DNA of 64,000 bases from Proteus columbae (GTDB taxonomy: Bacteria > Pseudomonadota > Gammaproteobacteria > Enterobacterales > Enterobacteriaceae). Positions 10,876 through 21,686 of the stretch are shown here, in pieces. A program made the translations under genes and the position numbers. The DNA lies in NCBI RefSeq assembly GCF_002777965.1, contig NZ_NGVR01000009.1, forward strand, positions 62,387-126,386, written 5' to 3'. Below the pieces are notes generated by a model. The model was not told where the DNA came from and ran no database searches. It saw nothing but the letters and a program-made list of their open reading frames with translations. Positions within the stretch are counted from its first letter, which is position 1. The number at the start of each line of letters is the position of its first letter.

Positions 10876-10957
10876 CTGAGCGGTTATTCTATTATACTAG
10901 GCGCGTTTCCCCTGAATGATTGGTCAGGTTGGCTGCTAAAAGAGAGAACTCAATACT

Positions 10958-13900
10958 ATGGAAATCCTGCGTGGCTCCCCCGCTTTATCGGCATTTCGTA
11001 TTAATAAATTACTCACTCTATGTCAGGAAAATGATCTTCCTGTACAAGGTATATACGCGGAATTTGTCCATTTCGCGAAAGTGGAAGGGCAGTTATCTGA
11101 AGATGATCAAATTAAATTACGTCAACTACTGCATTATGGGCCTTCATTAACAGAACATGAGCCTGTTGGGGAAATGCGAGTTGTTACGCCTCGCCCGGGA
11201 ACAATTTCACCTTGGTCTTCTAAAGCGACAGATATTGCACATAACTGTGGTTTAGCCAAGGTTGTCCGAATTGAACGTGGTATCGCCTACTTTATTGAGT
11301 GCGGTACGATGACAGACACTCAGTGGCAACAACTTTATGGTTTTATTCATGATCGAATGATGGAAACCATCTTCCTAAATTATCAAGATGTAAATGCACT
11401 TTTTGCTGAGCAAACTCCAGCACCACTGAAAACTATTGATGTTCTTGCAAAAGGCAAAGATGCACTAGTAAAAGCGAATATCGAAATGGGATTAGCGCTG
11501 GCAGACGATGAAGTTGACTACTTAGTCGATGCTTTTAAGCGCTTACAACGTAATCCAACAGATGTTGAGCTTTATATGTTTGCACAAGCTAACTCTGAAC
11601 ACTGTCGTCACAAAATATTTAATGCTGATTGGATAATAGATGGTAAAGCTCAAGATAAATCATTATTTAAAATGATTAAAAATACGTTTGAGCAAACGCC
11701 TGATTATGTCATGTCAGCTTACAAAGATAATGCGGCAGTAATGGAAGGCTCTGTGGCGGGGCGTTTTTATCCTGATGCAGAAAAAGGGCATTATCACTAT
11801 CATCAAGAACCTGTACATATCTTGATGAAAGTAGAAACACATAACCACCCAACGGCAATTTCACCTTGGCCGGGTGCCGCAACGGGCTCAGGCGGTGAAA
11901 TTCGAGATGAAGGCGCAACTGGACGTGGTGCAAAACCTAAAGCGGGTCTAGTTGGATTTTCGGTTTCTAACTTACGTATTCCCGGATTTGAACAGCCTTG
12001 GGAAGAAGATTTTGGCAAACCAGAGCGTATTGTTAATGCATTAGACATCATGACTGAAGGTCCACTAGGTGGTGCGGCATTTAATAATGAGTTCGGTCGT
12101 CCAGCATTATTAGGTTATTTCAGAACCTATGAAGAACAAGTAAATAGCCACAATGGTGTTGAAATTCGCGGTTACCATAAACCAATCATGTTAGCTGGCG
12201 GGATTGGTAATATTCGTGAAGATCACGTACAAAAAGGTGAAATCACAGTGGGTGCCAAGTTGATTGTACTTGGTGGACCATCTATGAACATCGGTCTTGG
12301 TGGTGGTGCGGCTTCTTCTATGACATCTGGTCAATCAGATGCAGATTTAGATTTTGCCTCTGTTCAGCGTGATAACCCAGAAATGGAACGCCGTTGCCAA
12401 GAGGTTATCGACCGTTGTTGGCAATTAGGTGACGATAACCCGATCTTATTTATTCATGACGTTGGTGCAGGTGGTCTTTCTAATGCAATGCCTGAATTAG
12501 TCAATGATGGTGGCCGTGGTGGTCGTTTTGAATTACGTGATGTTCTTAATGATGAACCGGGTATGAGCCCACTTGAGATCTGGTGTAATGAATCTCAAGA
12601 GCGTTATGTATTGGCGGTATCACCTGAAAAAATGCCTCTTTTTGATGCGTTATGTCAGCGTGAAAGAGCACCTTATGCTGTGATTGGTGAAGCAACGCAA
12701 GAGCGTGAGTTAGTGCTCAATGATACACATTTTGATAATAAGCCGATTGATATGCCATTAGACATATTATTAGGTAAAGCGCCTAAAATGTTGCGTGATG
12801 TAAAATCACTTAAAACAGAAGGTGAGTATCTCTCTCGTAAAGATATCGATTTAAAAGATGCGGTTTATCGTGTTCTTCATTTACCTGCCGTTGCTGAAAA
12901 AACCTTTTTAATTACCATTGGTGACCGTACGGTAACAGGTATGGTTGCGCGTGATCAAATGGTTGGGCCTTGGCAAATTCCTGTTGCCAATTGCGCCGTT
13001 ACCACTGCAACATTAGATAGCTATTATGGCGAAGCAATGTCTATTGGTGAACGAGCACCTATCGCACTGTTAGATTTTGCTGCATCTGCACGTATGGCTG
13101 TCGGTGAAGCGCTAACAAATATGGCGGGTTGTGATGTAGAAGCGCTTAATCGCATTAAGCTTTCGGCTAACTGGATGTCAGCAGCAGGTCATCCTGGTGA
13201 AGATGCGGGTTTATATGATGCAGTGAAAGCCATTGGTGAAGAGTTATGCCCAGAGTTAGGCATTACTATTCCTGTGGGTAAAGATTCGATGTCAATGAAG
13301 ACACGTTGGCAAGATAAAGAGGGGAAAACCAAAGAGGTGACTTCTCCATTATCTTTAGTTATTACGGCATTCTCTCGTGTTGAAGATGTGCGTAAAACAG
13401 TGACTCCTGAATTATCAACACAAGCAGGAAACCGCTTGTATTTGATTGATTTAGGAAATGGTCATAACGCATTGGGCGCGACGGCACTAGCACAAGTTTA
13501 TCGTCAATTAGGTCAAAAAGCGGCAGATCTTCGTGATGTTGAACAGTTAAAGCTGTTCTTCAATGTGATGCAAAAATTGGTCAGTGATGACAAATTGCTG
13601 GCCTATCACGATCGCTCTGATGGTGGATTATTTGTCACGCTTGCAGAAATGGCATTTACAGGTCATTGTGGCTTACACGTTGATATCAGTGCTTATGATG
13701 AAGATATTTTAGCCGGACTCTTTAATGAAGAGCTCGGTGGTGTGATCCAAATTCGTGCTGAACATCAAGAGGCTGTCGAAGCATTATTTGCTGAATATGA
13801 TTTATCAGATTGTTTACACTATTTAGGTCAAGCAACAGAAAATGACGCCATTATTATCCAAAGTCGTGAAACGGAAGTTTACAATGAAAAACGCAGCACA

Positions 13901-14848
13901 TTGCGTCTTTGGTGGGCAGAAACAACATGGCAAATGCAACGCTTACGTGATAATCCAGAGTGTGCGGATGAAGAGCATCAAGCAAAACAAGATCTCAACG
14001 ATCCGGGATTAAATGTGAAGTTAACCTTTGATCCAAATGAAGATATCGCTGCACCTTATATTGCAACAGGAAGTCGTCCTCGTATTGCGGTATTAAGAGA
14101 GCAAGGTGTTAACTCTCATGTTGAAATGGCGGCAGCTTTTGACAGAGCGGGTTTTGATGCTATCGACGTTCATATGAGTGACTTGCATTCATCACGACGT
14201 TCACTCAGCGATTTTGATGTGCTGGTGGCTTGTGGTGGATTCTCTTATGGTGACGTATTAGGCGCGGGTGAAGGTTGGGCGAAGTCTATTTTATTTAATT
14301 CTCGCTTACGCGATGAATTTGCTCAATTCTTCGAACGTCAAGATACCTTATCCCTTGGGGTCTGTAATGGTTGCCAAATGATGTCAACATTATCAGAACT
14401 TATTCCGGGTGCAGATTTGTGGCCTCGTTTTGTTCGCAACCGTTCTGAGCGTTTTGAAGCGCGCTTTAGTTTAGTGAAAGTGACAGAAAGCCCATCGTTA
14501 TTGCTGCAAGGTATGGTGGGTTCACAAATGCCTATCGCAGTTTCTCATGGTGAAGGTTTTGCTGAATTCCGTAATGCTGAACAATTAGCACAACTAGAAG
14601 CTCAAAATTTAGTAGGATTACGTTTTGTGGATCACTACGGTGCTCCTACAGAACAATATCCATTAAATCCTAATGGCTCTGTAAAAGGGATCACTGCTGT
14701 CACTACAAAAGATGGTCGCTCAACCATTATGATGCCTCACCCAGAACGAGTGTTTAGAACAGTTAGTAACTCTTGGCATCCAGATAATTGGGGTGAAGAC
14801 AGCCCTTGGATGCGTTTATTCCGCAATGCAAGAAAACAATTTGATTAA
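10958..14848 (+). CDS. purL: Phosphoribosylformylglycinamidine synthase
   Basis: Converts FGAR, glutamine and ATP to FGAM in the fourth step of purine synthesis. At 1296 residues it has the size of the long single-chain form. An N-terminal PurS-like domain (about 1-140) is followed by two synthetase halves (motifs [35 protein letters not shown] and GGGAASSM). A C-terminal glutaminase domain carries the cysteine nucleophile in [10 protein letters not shown] and the later histidine and glutamate in [10 protein letters not shown] PurR box lies upstream and a clear terminator downstream, so it appears monocistronic. Confidence 0.98.
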   Translation: MEILRGSPALSAFRINKLLTLCQENDLPVQGIYAEFVHFAKVEGQLSEDDQIKLRQLLHYGPSLTEHEPVGEMRVVTPRPGTISPWSSKATDIAHNCGLAKVVRIERGIAYFIECGTMTDTQWQQLYGFIHDRMMETIFLNYQDVNALFAEQTPAPLKTIDVLAKGKDALVKANIEMGLALADDEVDYLVDAFKRLQRNPTDVELYMFAQANSEHCRHKIFNADWIIDGKAQDKSLFKMIKNTFEQTPDYVMSAYKDNAAVMEGSVAGRFYPDAEKGHYHYHQEPVHILMKVETHNHPTAISPWPGAATGSGGEIRDEGATGRGAKPKAGLVGFSVSNLRIPGFEQPWEEDFGKPERIVNALDIMTEGPLGGAAFNNEFGRPALLGYFRTYEEQVNSHNGVEIRGYHKPIMLAGGIGNIREDHVQKGEITVGAKLIVLGGPSMNIGLGGGAASSMTSGQSDADLDFASVQRDNPEMERRCQEVIDRCWQLGDDNPILFIHDVGAGGLSNAMPELVNDGGRGGRFELRDVLNDEPGMSPLEIWCNESQERYVLAVSPEKMPLFDALCQRERAPYAVIGEATQERELVLNDTHFDNKPIDMPLDILLGKAPKMLRDVKSLKTEGEYLSRKDIDLKDAVYRVLHLPAVAEKTFLITIGDRTVTGMVARDQMVGPWQIPVANCAVTTATLDSYYGEAMSIGERAPIALLDFAASARMAVGEALTNMAGCDVEALNRIKLSANWMSAAGHPGEDAGLYDAVKAIGEELCPELGITIPVGKDSMSMKTRWQDKEGKTKEVTSPLSLVITAFSRVEDVRKTVTPELSTQAGNRLYLIDLGNGHNALGATALAQVYRQLGQKAADLRDVEQLKLFFNVMQKLVSDDKLLAYHDRSDGGLFVTLAEMAFTGHCGLHVDISAYDEDILAGLFNEELGGVIQIRAEHQEAVEALFAEYDLSDCLHYLGQATENDAIIIQSRETEVYNEKRSTLRLWWAETTWQMQRLRDNPECADEEHQAKQDLNDPGLNVKLTFDPNEDIAAPYIATGSRPRIAVLREQGVNSHVEMAAAFDRAGFDAIDVHMSDLHSSRRSLSDFDVLVACGGFSYGDVLGAGEGWAKSILFNSRLRDEFAQFFERQDTLSLGVCNGCQMMSTLSELIPGADLWPRFVRNRSERFEARFSLVKVTESPSLLLQGMVGSQMPIAVSHGEGFAEFRNAEQLAQLEAQNLVGLRFVDHYGAPTEQYPLNPNGSVKGITAVTTKDGRSTIMMPHPERVFRTVSNSWHPDNWGEDSPWMRLFRNARKQFD

Positions 14849-14881
14849 TCAAATGTAATATTATCTTAGAGATAAAGACAT

Positions 14882-14911
14882 AAAGCCTCTACATTGTTAG
14901 AGGCTTTATTT
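14882..14911 (+). terminator. purL intrinsic terminator
   Basis: AAAGCCTCTA (14882-14891) pairs with TAGAGGCTTT (14898-14907) around a 6-base loop, followed by ATTTTATT. It separates purL from the glmY control region. Confidence 0.85.
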
Positions 14912-14939
14912 TATTGATAATAAAGGAATTATTTTTTAT

Positions 14940-15052
14940 TGTGTAAAAACAGCGACATTAACTATTTTGCATGTCTCTTTTTGGCGACACTTAATCTATT
15001 GAAATATAAGTAATTATTAAATTTAGGGTAACTCTGTCTGGATATGGAGACA
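14940..15052 (+). promoter_or_regulatory. Three GlrR activator sites upstream of glmY
   Basis: The GlrR (QseF) consensus known from enterobacteria is TGTC-N10-GACA. Two perfect copies lie at 14972-14989 and 15035-15052, and one copy with a single mismatch (TGTG-N10-GACA) at 14940-14957. Their starts are 32 and 63 bases apart, close to three and six helical turns, so they would face one side of the DNA. They lie about 130-250 bases before the sigma-54 promoter, a normal enhancer distance. Confidence 0.88.
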
Positions 15053-15157
15053 GCTTGGTTGTTTTATAACTAGATAAAAAAGAGTTATAAATAAAATATC
15101 AGAGAGGTGTTTTTATTTTTTGTTTATTTTCAGTTTGTTAAGTGATTGTTTTAAAAG

Positions 15158-15175
15158 TTGGCACGCCTTGTGCAT
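15158..15175 (+). promoter_or_regulatory. Sigma-54 promoter of glmY
   Basis: TTGGCACGCCTTGTGCAT has the invariant GG (15160-15161) and GC (15172-15173) ten bases apart, the -24/-12 signature. It predicts a start near 15185-15186, exactly where the sequence begins to resemble GlmY. I see no convincing sigma-70 boxes at the same place. Confidence 0.88.
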
Positions 15176-15185
15176 TATATAAATC

Positions 15186-15414
15186 AGTTGCTCATTCAAC
15201 TTTTTATGTCGGTCCACAATATGGGTGGGAACATACCACATAAGCCAGGAATGACGCCAGAGTAAGGTGCCTACCGTCCAACATCATGATACTCGTCTTC
15301 GGACTTTATCAAACACAGGGCGACACGTGGAGTGAGGCACCACCTTCATTCTCTTTTAGAGAAAAAAGAGATGAAATATTGACGAGCGGAATATCTCAAT
15401 AAGATATTCCGCTC
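15186..15414 (+). ncRNA. glmY: GlmY small regulatory RNA
   Basis: GlmY binds the adaptor RapZ and so protects the homologous sRNA GlmZ, which activates glmS for glucosamine-6-phosphate synthesis. The predicted 5' end, AGTTGCTCATTCAAC, resembles the E. coli GlmY start as I recall it, and the internal AAGCCAGGAATGACGCC and GTAAGGTG segments are also GlmY-like. TTATGT/ACATAA arms form the first stem. GGTGCCT (15266-15272) pairs with AGGCACC (15335-15341) in a long central stem. A 13-bp hairpin (15384-15396 with 15402-15414) closes the region but lacks a U-tract, so the 3' end is uncertain; an earlier end near 15355-15375 is possible. Its position between purL and glrK is conserved. Confidence 0.85.
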
Positions 15415-15538
15415 TCCCACTTCTAGAGCCTGTCGCATTTCCTCGTTTGTATTTGTTCTCTTACCTGATTTTCCCAATGTCGGACTTTTTTCTTGTTATC
15501 AAGTCATGTAGCATCGCATTACTCTAATAGGTGTTGAG

Positions 15539-16987
15539 ATGATTTCATTGAAAAAGTGGCGTATTTTCCCTCGTTCTTTAAGACAGCTCGTGATAATGGC
15601 ATTTTGGATGGTGCTATTACCTTTACTTGTGCTTGCTTATCAGGCTTATCAAAGTCTTGATCAATTAAGTAATCAGGCTGCAATTACTAATAAAAATGCA
15701 CTTGCAGATACTGAACGCAGTGAAGTGATGCGAAATCTAGCGATTGAAATGGAAGGAAACTATCGTCGATATTGTGTTTTAAGAGATAAAACCGATGATG
15801 ATATGTATCAGCAGCGCTACCAGCAATACACCAAACTCTTCTCAACATTGCAGCAAACTATCATTCCTCTTTCGGCATCTAAAGAAGCTAATGTACTTAA
15901 TACTTCTCTTGAAAAACTAAAATTGATCCAATGTGAAAGCAGTGAACCCACAAAAGAGATGCAACAAGCTTTAGAGCAGTTTTCTTATGCCAATAACCGT
16001 ATTGTTGTATTAACCAAAGAGATTATTTTTAGTCGTGGTGAACAACTCCAAATGGCAATCGCTGAGAAAGGGCGCTATTTCGGTTGGCAAAGTCTTATCG
16101 TTTTTGTTTTTAGCTTGATCCTCATTGCATTATTTACTCGAATGATTATTGGTCCTGTTAAAGGGATTGAAAAGATGATCAATCGATTAGGTGAAGGTCG
16201 AACACTCAATAATAATTTAGATACTTTCCAAGGACCACGAGAACTACGTTCATTAGCACAACGTATTATTTGGTTAAGTGAGCGTTTAGCATGGCTTGAA
16301 TCACAACGACATGAATTTTTGCGTCATATCTCTCATGAGTTAAAAACACCATTAGCTAGTATGCGAGAAGGTACGGAATTATTGGCTGATGAAGTTGCGG
16401 GTCCTTTAACTCTTGATCAAAAAGAAGTTGTTTCAATTCTCGATAATAGTAGTAAGCAGTTACAGTTGTTAATTGAACAACTGCTTGATTACAATCGTAA
16501 ACTTTCTGAAGTTCCTCAACAAATTGAAGAAATTAACTTGACTGATTTAGTAAATGATGTGGTATTAGCCCACAGTTTACCCGCGAGAGCAAAAGATATT
16601 AAAACGATAATTTCACTTAATCTAACCACATGTCGAGCAGAAGCGACGCTATTATCACGAGTTATCGACAATCTCTACTCGAATGCGGTGCACTATGGTG
16701 CTGAATCAGGTAATATCTGGATCTCTAGTTATCAAGTTGAACAGAAAATAGTTATTGATATAGCCAATAAAGGAACACCAATTCCTGAGTCTGAACAAAA
16801 AATGATTTTTGAACCCTTTTTTCAAGGATCTTTGCTACGCAAAGGGGCTGTAAAAGGAAGTGGTTTAGGTTTAAGCATTGCTCATGACTGTATCAAAAGA
16901 ATGGAAGGTGAGTTAAGTGTTGTTCCTTCTGACTATGCTGATGTCTGTTTTCGTATTGAATTACCGCTACTTTCTGAGATTAAATAA
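15539..16987 (+). CDS. glrK: Sensor histidine kinase GlrK (QseE)
   Basis: Membrane kinase of 482 residues that phosphorylates GlrR. Transmembrane segments at about 16-36 and 182-202 bracket a periplasmic sensor region. A HAMP linker follows, then a HisKA domain with His266 in RHISHELKTPLASMREG. The ATPase domain has an N box (VIDNLYSNAVHYG) and a G box (GSGLGLSIAHD). The stop overlaps the qseG start by one base. In E. coli this system senses envelope signals and activates glmY, the gene directly upstream here. Confidence 0.95.
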   Translation: MISLKKWRIFPRSLRQLVIMAFWMVLLPLLVLAYQAYQSLDQLSNQAAITNKNALADTERSEVMRNLAIEMEGNYRRYCVLRDKTDDDMYQQRYQQYTKLFSTLQQTIIPLSASKEANVLNTSLEKLKLIQCESSEPTKEMQQALEQFSYANNRIVVLTKEIIFSRGEQLQMAIAEKGRYFGWQSLIVFVFSLILIALFTRMIIGPVKGIEKMINRLGEGRTLNNNLDTFQGPRELRSLAQRIIWLSERLAWLESQRHEFLRHISHELKTPLASMREGTELLADEVAGPLTLDQKEVVSILDNSSKQLQLLIEQLLDYNRKLSEVPQQIEEINLTDLVNDVVLAHSLPARAKDIKTIISLNLTTCRAEATLLSRVIDNLYSNAVHYGAESGNIWISSYQVEQKIVIDIANKGTPIPESEQKMIFEPFFQGSLLRKGAVKGSGLGLSIAHDCIKRMEGELSVVPSDYADVCFRIELPLLSEIK

Positions 16988-18027
16988 TGCAAATCAGGTC
17001 ACAAAAACAAGCATCTCCTCATCATGAGTATAAAAAAATAAATAAGAAGATGCTTGGTATTGAATTGTTATCTATGGCCCCTGCATCAACTAGAAAAATC
17101 GCATTAAATTGGAAGCAGTGTTTCTTGTTTATTATGTTTCCTCTGGTTCTTTCAGGGTGTACACCAAAGTCGCTCACTGAGACACAAGAGCCTGAGCCAG
17201 AAATCCCCGTTGTTAAACAAAAAACGATTGATTATCGTTGGGCTGAATGTAAAACATTAAGCTCATTTTATGATGAAGGCATCAATAACGCGCTTTATTG
17301 GTTACGTGCCATTGAGTGTACAAACCGCATAATGACGACAGAAGCACAACGCCAAGCCAGCCGTGTTGTCGTCACTGGTTGGGATGATGCATTTTATAAA
17401 AGTATTTTATTAGAGCGTGCTGGAATGACGATTGCCGATCGTCGAACACAATTAGTGTTATTAGAAAGCTATAAATTACAATTTCCGAGTTCTATGCGAG
17501 TTCTATTATCAACATGGATTGAGAACCAAACACTTATTCTCTCTTTAGCAGAAGAAAAGAATCGTTATCGCCGTTTAACCACAGAGACAGATAATAGAAT
17601 TGATATGCTAAGAAAAGAGAATAATGCATTACAGCATGAACTAAGTGTCACCCTGAAAAAGCTTGAAAGCCTAACCCAGATTGAACGGCAGTTATCGAAT
17701 AGAAAACAGAGTGGCTCTGTTGATTCGCTATCGCAAAATGAAGATTTAGCCGAAAGCGCAACAGCAACATCTACGGAAACAGAAAAAGTGAATGCAGAGA
17801 AACCTGCTGCTGAAAAACCAGCGGTTGAAAAAACGACTGAAAAACCCGTTTCGACGCAATCGATAACAGAAAAGCCAAAGGGTGAGGAAAAACAACCTCC
17901 TGCAACAGCGGTTAAACCAGAGCCTTCAAAACCAGAATCTACGAAAGCTGAGGCGGTAAAACAAGACCCTGTCAAAACTGATACTGATACACAAAGCTCA
18001 ACACCGACTGAAGCAGGTTCTAAATAA
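16987..18027 (+). CDS. qseG: QseG-like outer-membrane lipoprotein
   Basis: Lipoprotein of 346 residues encoded between the kinase and the regulator, the position of qseG (yfhG). The lipobox LVLSGC puts the lipidated cysteine at 58, so the segment before it is unusually long; ATGs at 17050 and 17074 would shorten it but lack better ribosome binding sites. Residues about 65-200 are the conserved part (CKTLSSFYDEG, ALYWLRAIECTNR). A coiled-coil-like stretch follows at about 195-235, then a roughly 100-residue tail rich in Lys, Glu, Pro and Thr with EKPA/EKP repeats. QseG is known to act on the kinase of this system. Confidence 0.85.
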   Translation: MQIRSQKQASPHHEYKKINKKMLGIELLSMAPASTRKIALNWKQCFLFIMFPLVLSGCTPKSLTETQEPEPEIPVVKQKTIDYRWAECKTLSSFYDEGINNALYWLRAIECTNRIMTTEAQRQASRVVVTGWDDAFYKSILLERAGMTIADRRTQLVLLESYKLQFPSSMRVLLSTWIENQTLILSLAEEKNRYRRLTTETDNRIDMLRKENNALQHELSVTLKKLESLTQIERQLSNRKQSGSVDSLSQNEDLAESATATSTETEKVNAEKPAAEKPAVEKTTEKPVSTQSITEKPKGEEKQPPATAVKPEPSKPESTKAEAVKQDPVKTDTDTQSSTPTEAGSK

Positions 18028-18038
18028 GGAGAATGTGC

Positions 18039-19376
18039 ATGGCTGGCCATAAATCAGCAAATCTTTTACTTGTCGATGACGATCCTGGGTTATTAAAGTT
18101 ACTTGGTATGCGATTAACAAGTGAAGGTTTTCATATCTTCACCGCTGAAAGTGGACAAGAAGCACTAAAACTTCTCTTAAAAGAAAAAATAGACCTTGTT
18201 ATTAGTGATCTCCGAATGGATGAAATGGATGGTATGGCGCTGTTTGCTGAAATACAACGCCAGCAACCGGGCATGCCGGTTATCATTCTTACGGCTCATG
18301 GCTCTATTCCTGATGCAGTGGCCGCAACGCAGCAAGGCGTATTTAGCTTTTTAACCAAACCTGTTGATAGAGACGCACTTTATAAAGCGATTGATGAAGC
18401 ACTTGAGCTTGTGACTATTGTGTCAGATGAAGAGTGGTCAAAAGATATCGTGACACGTAGCCCGCAAATGCTACGTTTATTAGAGCAAGCAAAGCTAGTC
18501 GCCCAATCCGATGTCAGTGTACTTATTAATGGTCAAAGTGGTACGGGTAAAGAAGTCCTTGCTCAAGCAATTCATCGCGCAAGCCCTAGAGCGAAAAAAC
18601 CTTTTATTGCCATTAACTGTGGTGCTTTACCTGAGCAACTTTTAGAGTCTGAATTATTTGGTCATGCGAAAGGCGCTTTTACAGGAGCGGTGAGTAGCCG
18701 TGAAGGTCTATTTCAGGCAGCAGAAGGTGGCACATTATTTTTAGATGAAATTGGCGATATGCCAATGGCATTGCAAGTTAAGTTATTACGTGTTTTACAA
18801 GAGCGAAAAGTTCGCCCATTAGGCAGTAATCGCGATATTGATATTGATGTACGAATTCTTTCTGCAACGCATCGTGATTTACCTAAAGCGATGGAACGTA
18901 ATGAATTTCGTGAAGATCTGTTCTATCGTTTAAATGTGGTTAACTTACGTATTCCGACATTAAGTGAGAGAGCTGAAGACATTCCTATTCTTGCTAATCA
19001 CTTATTAAGAGAGTCGGCTAAACGCCATAAACCTTTTGTTCGAAGCTTTTCAACTGATGCGATGAAATGCTTAATGACAGCAAGTTGGCCGGGTAATGTT
19101 CGTCAATTGGTTAACGTTATTGAGCAATGTGTTGCGTTAACAACCGCACCGGTGATCAGTGAAGCGCTTGTAACACAGGCATTACAAGGTGAAAATACGG
19201 CACTGCCCACATTTGCAGAAGCGAGAGGACATTTTGAGATGACCTATTTGAGAAAGCTTTTACAAATGACAAAAGGCAATGTGACTCAAGCTGCACGTAT
19301 GGCTGGGCGCAATCGAACTGAGTTTTATAAATTGTTATCTCGTCATGAGCTAGATGCGAATGATTTTAAAGAATAA
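18039..19376 (+). CDS. glrR: Sigma-54-dependent response regulator GlrR (QseF)
   Basis: Transcription activator of 445 residues. The receiver domain (about 8-120) has acidic residues 13-15 and the phospho-acceptor Asp57 in LVISDLRMDEMDG. The AAA+ domain (about 140-370) has Walker A GQSGTGKE and the sigma-54 contact loop GAFTGA. A Fis-type helix-turn-helix closes the protein (GNVTQAARMAGRNRTEFYKLL). I chose the ATG at 18039 because AAGGAG at 18026-18031 is seven bases away; the ATG at 18033 is only one base from it. Its predicted targets are the three TGTC-N10-GACA sites before glmY. Confidence 0.96.
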   Translation: MAGHKSANLLLVDDDPGLLKLLGMRLTSEGFHIFTAESGQEALKLLLKEKIDLVISDLRMDEMDGMALFAEIQRQQPGMPVIILTAHGSIPDAVAATQQGVFSFLTKPVDRDALYKAIDEALELVTIVSDEEWSKDIVTRSPQMLRLLEQAKLVAQSDVSVLINGQSGTGKEVLAQAIHRASPRAKKPFIAINCGALPEQLLESELFGHAKGAFTGAVSSREGLFQAAEGGTLFLDEIGDMPMALQVKLLRVLQERKVRPLGSNRDIDIDVRILSATHRDLPKAMERNEFREDLFYRLNVVNLRIPTLSERAEDIPILANHLLRESAKRHKPFVRSFSTDAMKCLMTASWPGNVRQLVNVIEQCVALTTAPVISEALVTQALQGENTALPTFAEARGHFEMTYLRKLLQMTKGNVTQAARMAGRNRTEFYKLLSRHELDANDFKE

Positions 19377-19449
19377 CCTTTTCAGATAACGAATATATTT
19401 TTAAACTAACTTTCCTTTTATGCGGAAGATAGCGGAGAGACTAATTTTT

Positions 19450-21066
19450 ATGAGTCGTAAACTAAAACTCACCATGGCTCAACTTAATTGGGTTGTTGGC
19501 GATATTGAAGGTAACTGCGAACGCATGTTATCTACCGTTAAAGCACAAGAAGATACCGATTTGGTTATGTTCTCTGAGTTGGCTTTATGCGGTTACTCTC
19601 CTGAAGATCTGCTATTTCGTCCTGATTTCCAACAGCGTTGTGAAACACAACTTACGCGTTTAGAACAAGCAAGTAAAAAAACGGCGATTGTTGTTGGACA
19701 TCCTTGGTGGCAAAACGGCAAAATTTACAACGCACTTTCATTTTTCTATAAAGGTGAATTACAAGCGCGTTATTTCAAACAGCAATTACCTAATTATGGT
19801 GTGTTTGATGAGAAGCGTTATTTCCAACAAGGAAATGAGCGTTGTGTGGTGCCATTTAAAGGTTATCACCTAGGTTTGTTAATTTGTGAAGATATCTGGA
19901 TCAATGAACCTATCGATGCATTAAAACAAGCGGGTGCTGATCTCGTTCTATCTATTAATGCATCACCTTATAACCGTGAAAAACCCCATGTTCGTACACA
20001 GCTAATTAAAGAACATTGCCAAAGAACACATCTTCCTGTGATTTACCTTAACCAAATTGGTGGTCAAGATGAGTTGGTATTTGATGGTTGTTCAAAAGTA
20101 TTTGATGAACGCGGTGCTATTACGCATCGTTTAGTTGCATTTGATGAACAAACCACCATCGTTGAATTCGACGAATTGAATATTATTCCGATGGCAGATC
20201 CTGCTCCAGAACTTTCACCTTTAGCGCAAGTTTACCAAGCGTTAGTGCTTGCAACGCGTGATTACGTAATTAAAAATGGCTTTAAAGGAGCAATTCTAGG
20301 GTTATCTGGTGGTATTGACTCTGGATTAACAGTTGCTATTGCAGCTGATGCTTTAGGCAAAGAGAGTGTTCAGGCTGTTATGATGCCATTTCGTTATACT
20401 TCAGAAATGAGTATTCATGACGCGAAAGAACAAGCCGATTTATTAGGTGTTGAGTTTGATACGGTTTCTATTGAACCCATGTTTGATGCTTTTATGGCTC
20501 AGCTTGCGCCTATGTTTAAAGATACTGCCGCTGATACCACAGAAGAAAATCTACAAGCCCGTTGTCGCGCTGTTATTTTGATGGCAATGTCGAATAAACG
20601 CCGTCGTTTAGTGTTAACCACTAGCAATAAAAGTGAATCAGCAGTGGGATATTCCACACTGTATGGTGATATGGCGGGTGGTTTTGATGTGCTAAAAGAT
20701 GTACCTAAAACGTTAGTTTTCGAGCTTTCTAAATATCGTAATACACTTTCCCCTGCTATTCCTCAACGCGTTATTGATAGACCACCATCAGCAGAACTTG
20801 CACCGGGACAAACAGACCAAGATAATTTACCTCCTTATGATATTCTGGATGCTATTCTTGAAGGTTATGTTGAGCAAGATAAATCTGTATCTGATTTAGT
20901 TGCAGCCGGATTTGATGAAGCAACAGTCCGTAAAGTGATAAAATTAGTCGATATTAATGAATACAAGCGACGTCAAGCCCCTGTTGGGCCACGTATTACA
21001 AGTCGTAATTTTGGTAAAGATCGCAGATACCCAATTACAAGCGGTTTTGGTCGCCACAACTGGTAA
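19450..21066 (+). CDS. nadE: Glutamine-dependent NAD+ synthetase
   Basis: Makes NAD+ from nicotinic acid adenine dinucleotide using glutamine nitrogen. Of 538 residues, the N-terminal half is a nitrilase-type amidase (glutamate in MFSELALCGYSPEDLL, nucleophilic cysteine in GLLICEDIWINEP). The C-terminal half is the NAD synthetase proper with the P-loop LGLSGGIDSGLTVAIA. E. coli has only the short ammonia-dependent enzyme, so this is a different form. The ATG at 19450 has GGAGAGA nine bases upstream; the ATG at 19420 has none. It sits 15 bases before glnB. Confidence 0.95.
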   Translation: MSRKLKLTMAQLNWVVGDIEGNCERMLSTVKAQEDTDLVMFSELALCGYSPEDLLFRPDFQQRCETQLTRLEQASKKTAIVVGHPWWQNGKIYNALSFFYKGELQARYFKQQLPNYGVFDEKRYFQQGNERCVVPFKGYHLGLLICEDIWINEPIDALKQAGADLVLSINASPYNREKPHVRTQLIKEHCQRTHLPVIYLNQIGGQDELVFDGCSKVFDERGAITHRLVAFDEQTTIVEFDELNIIPMADPAPELSPLAQVYQALVLATRDYVIKNGFKGAILGLSGGIDSGLTVAIAADALGKESVQAVMMPFRYTSEMSIHDAKEQADLLGVEFDTVSIEPMFDAFMAQLAPMFKDTAADTTEENLQARCRAVILMAMSNKRRRLVLTTSNKSESAVGYSTLYGDMAGGFDVLKDVPKTLVFELSKYRNTLSPAIPQRVIDRPPSAELAPGQTDQDNLPPYDILDAILEGYVEQDKSVSDLVAAGFDEATVRKVIKLVDINEYKRRQAPVGPRITSRNFGKDRRYPITSGFGRHNW

Positions 21067-21069
21067 TAG

Positions 21070-21420
<351 letters not shown>

Positions 21421-21469
21421 TTATTAATTAAATTAAGCCAAATAATTATATTATTCATTTTTATTAAAG

Positions 21470-21502
21470 CCCGATATTTTTTAATCAAATATCGGGTTTT
21501 TT
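21470..21502 (+). terminator. glnB intrinsic terminator
   Basis: CCCGATATTT (21470-21479) pairs with AAATATCGGG (21487-21496), followed by TTTTTT and a further T-run. A strong intrinsic terminator. Confidence 0.92.
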
Positions 21503-21686
21503 CTTTTTTTTTGCGCATAATTAATTTTTTAATGTTTTGCCTATAATGCTATTTATATCTTATACAAGTCTATTGATGATGCTGAGCAATTTATTTTACT
21601 ATTTTTTATGAACTTTAAGGCACAAAATGTTATTCAATAACTTTTAAGGAAAGTTATTATCATCAATATTAAAAAATCATTAAGGT

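Noticed and set aside
17565-18050. 161-codon minus-strand frame opposite qseG
   Set aside because: It is the shadow of the low-complexity EKP-rich tail and has no ribosome binding site or recognisable family.
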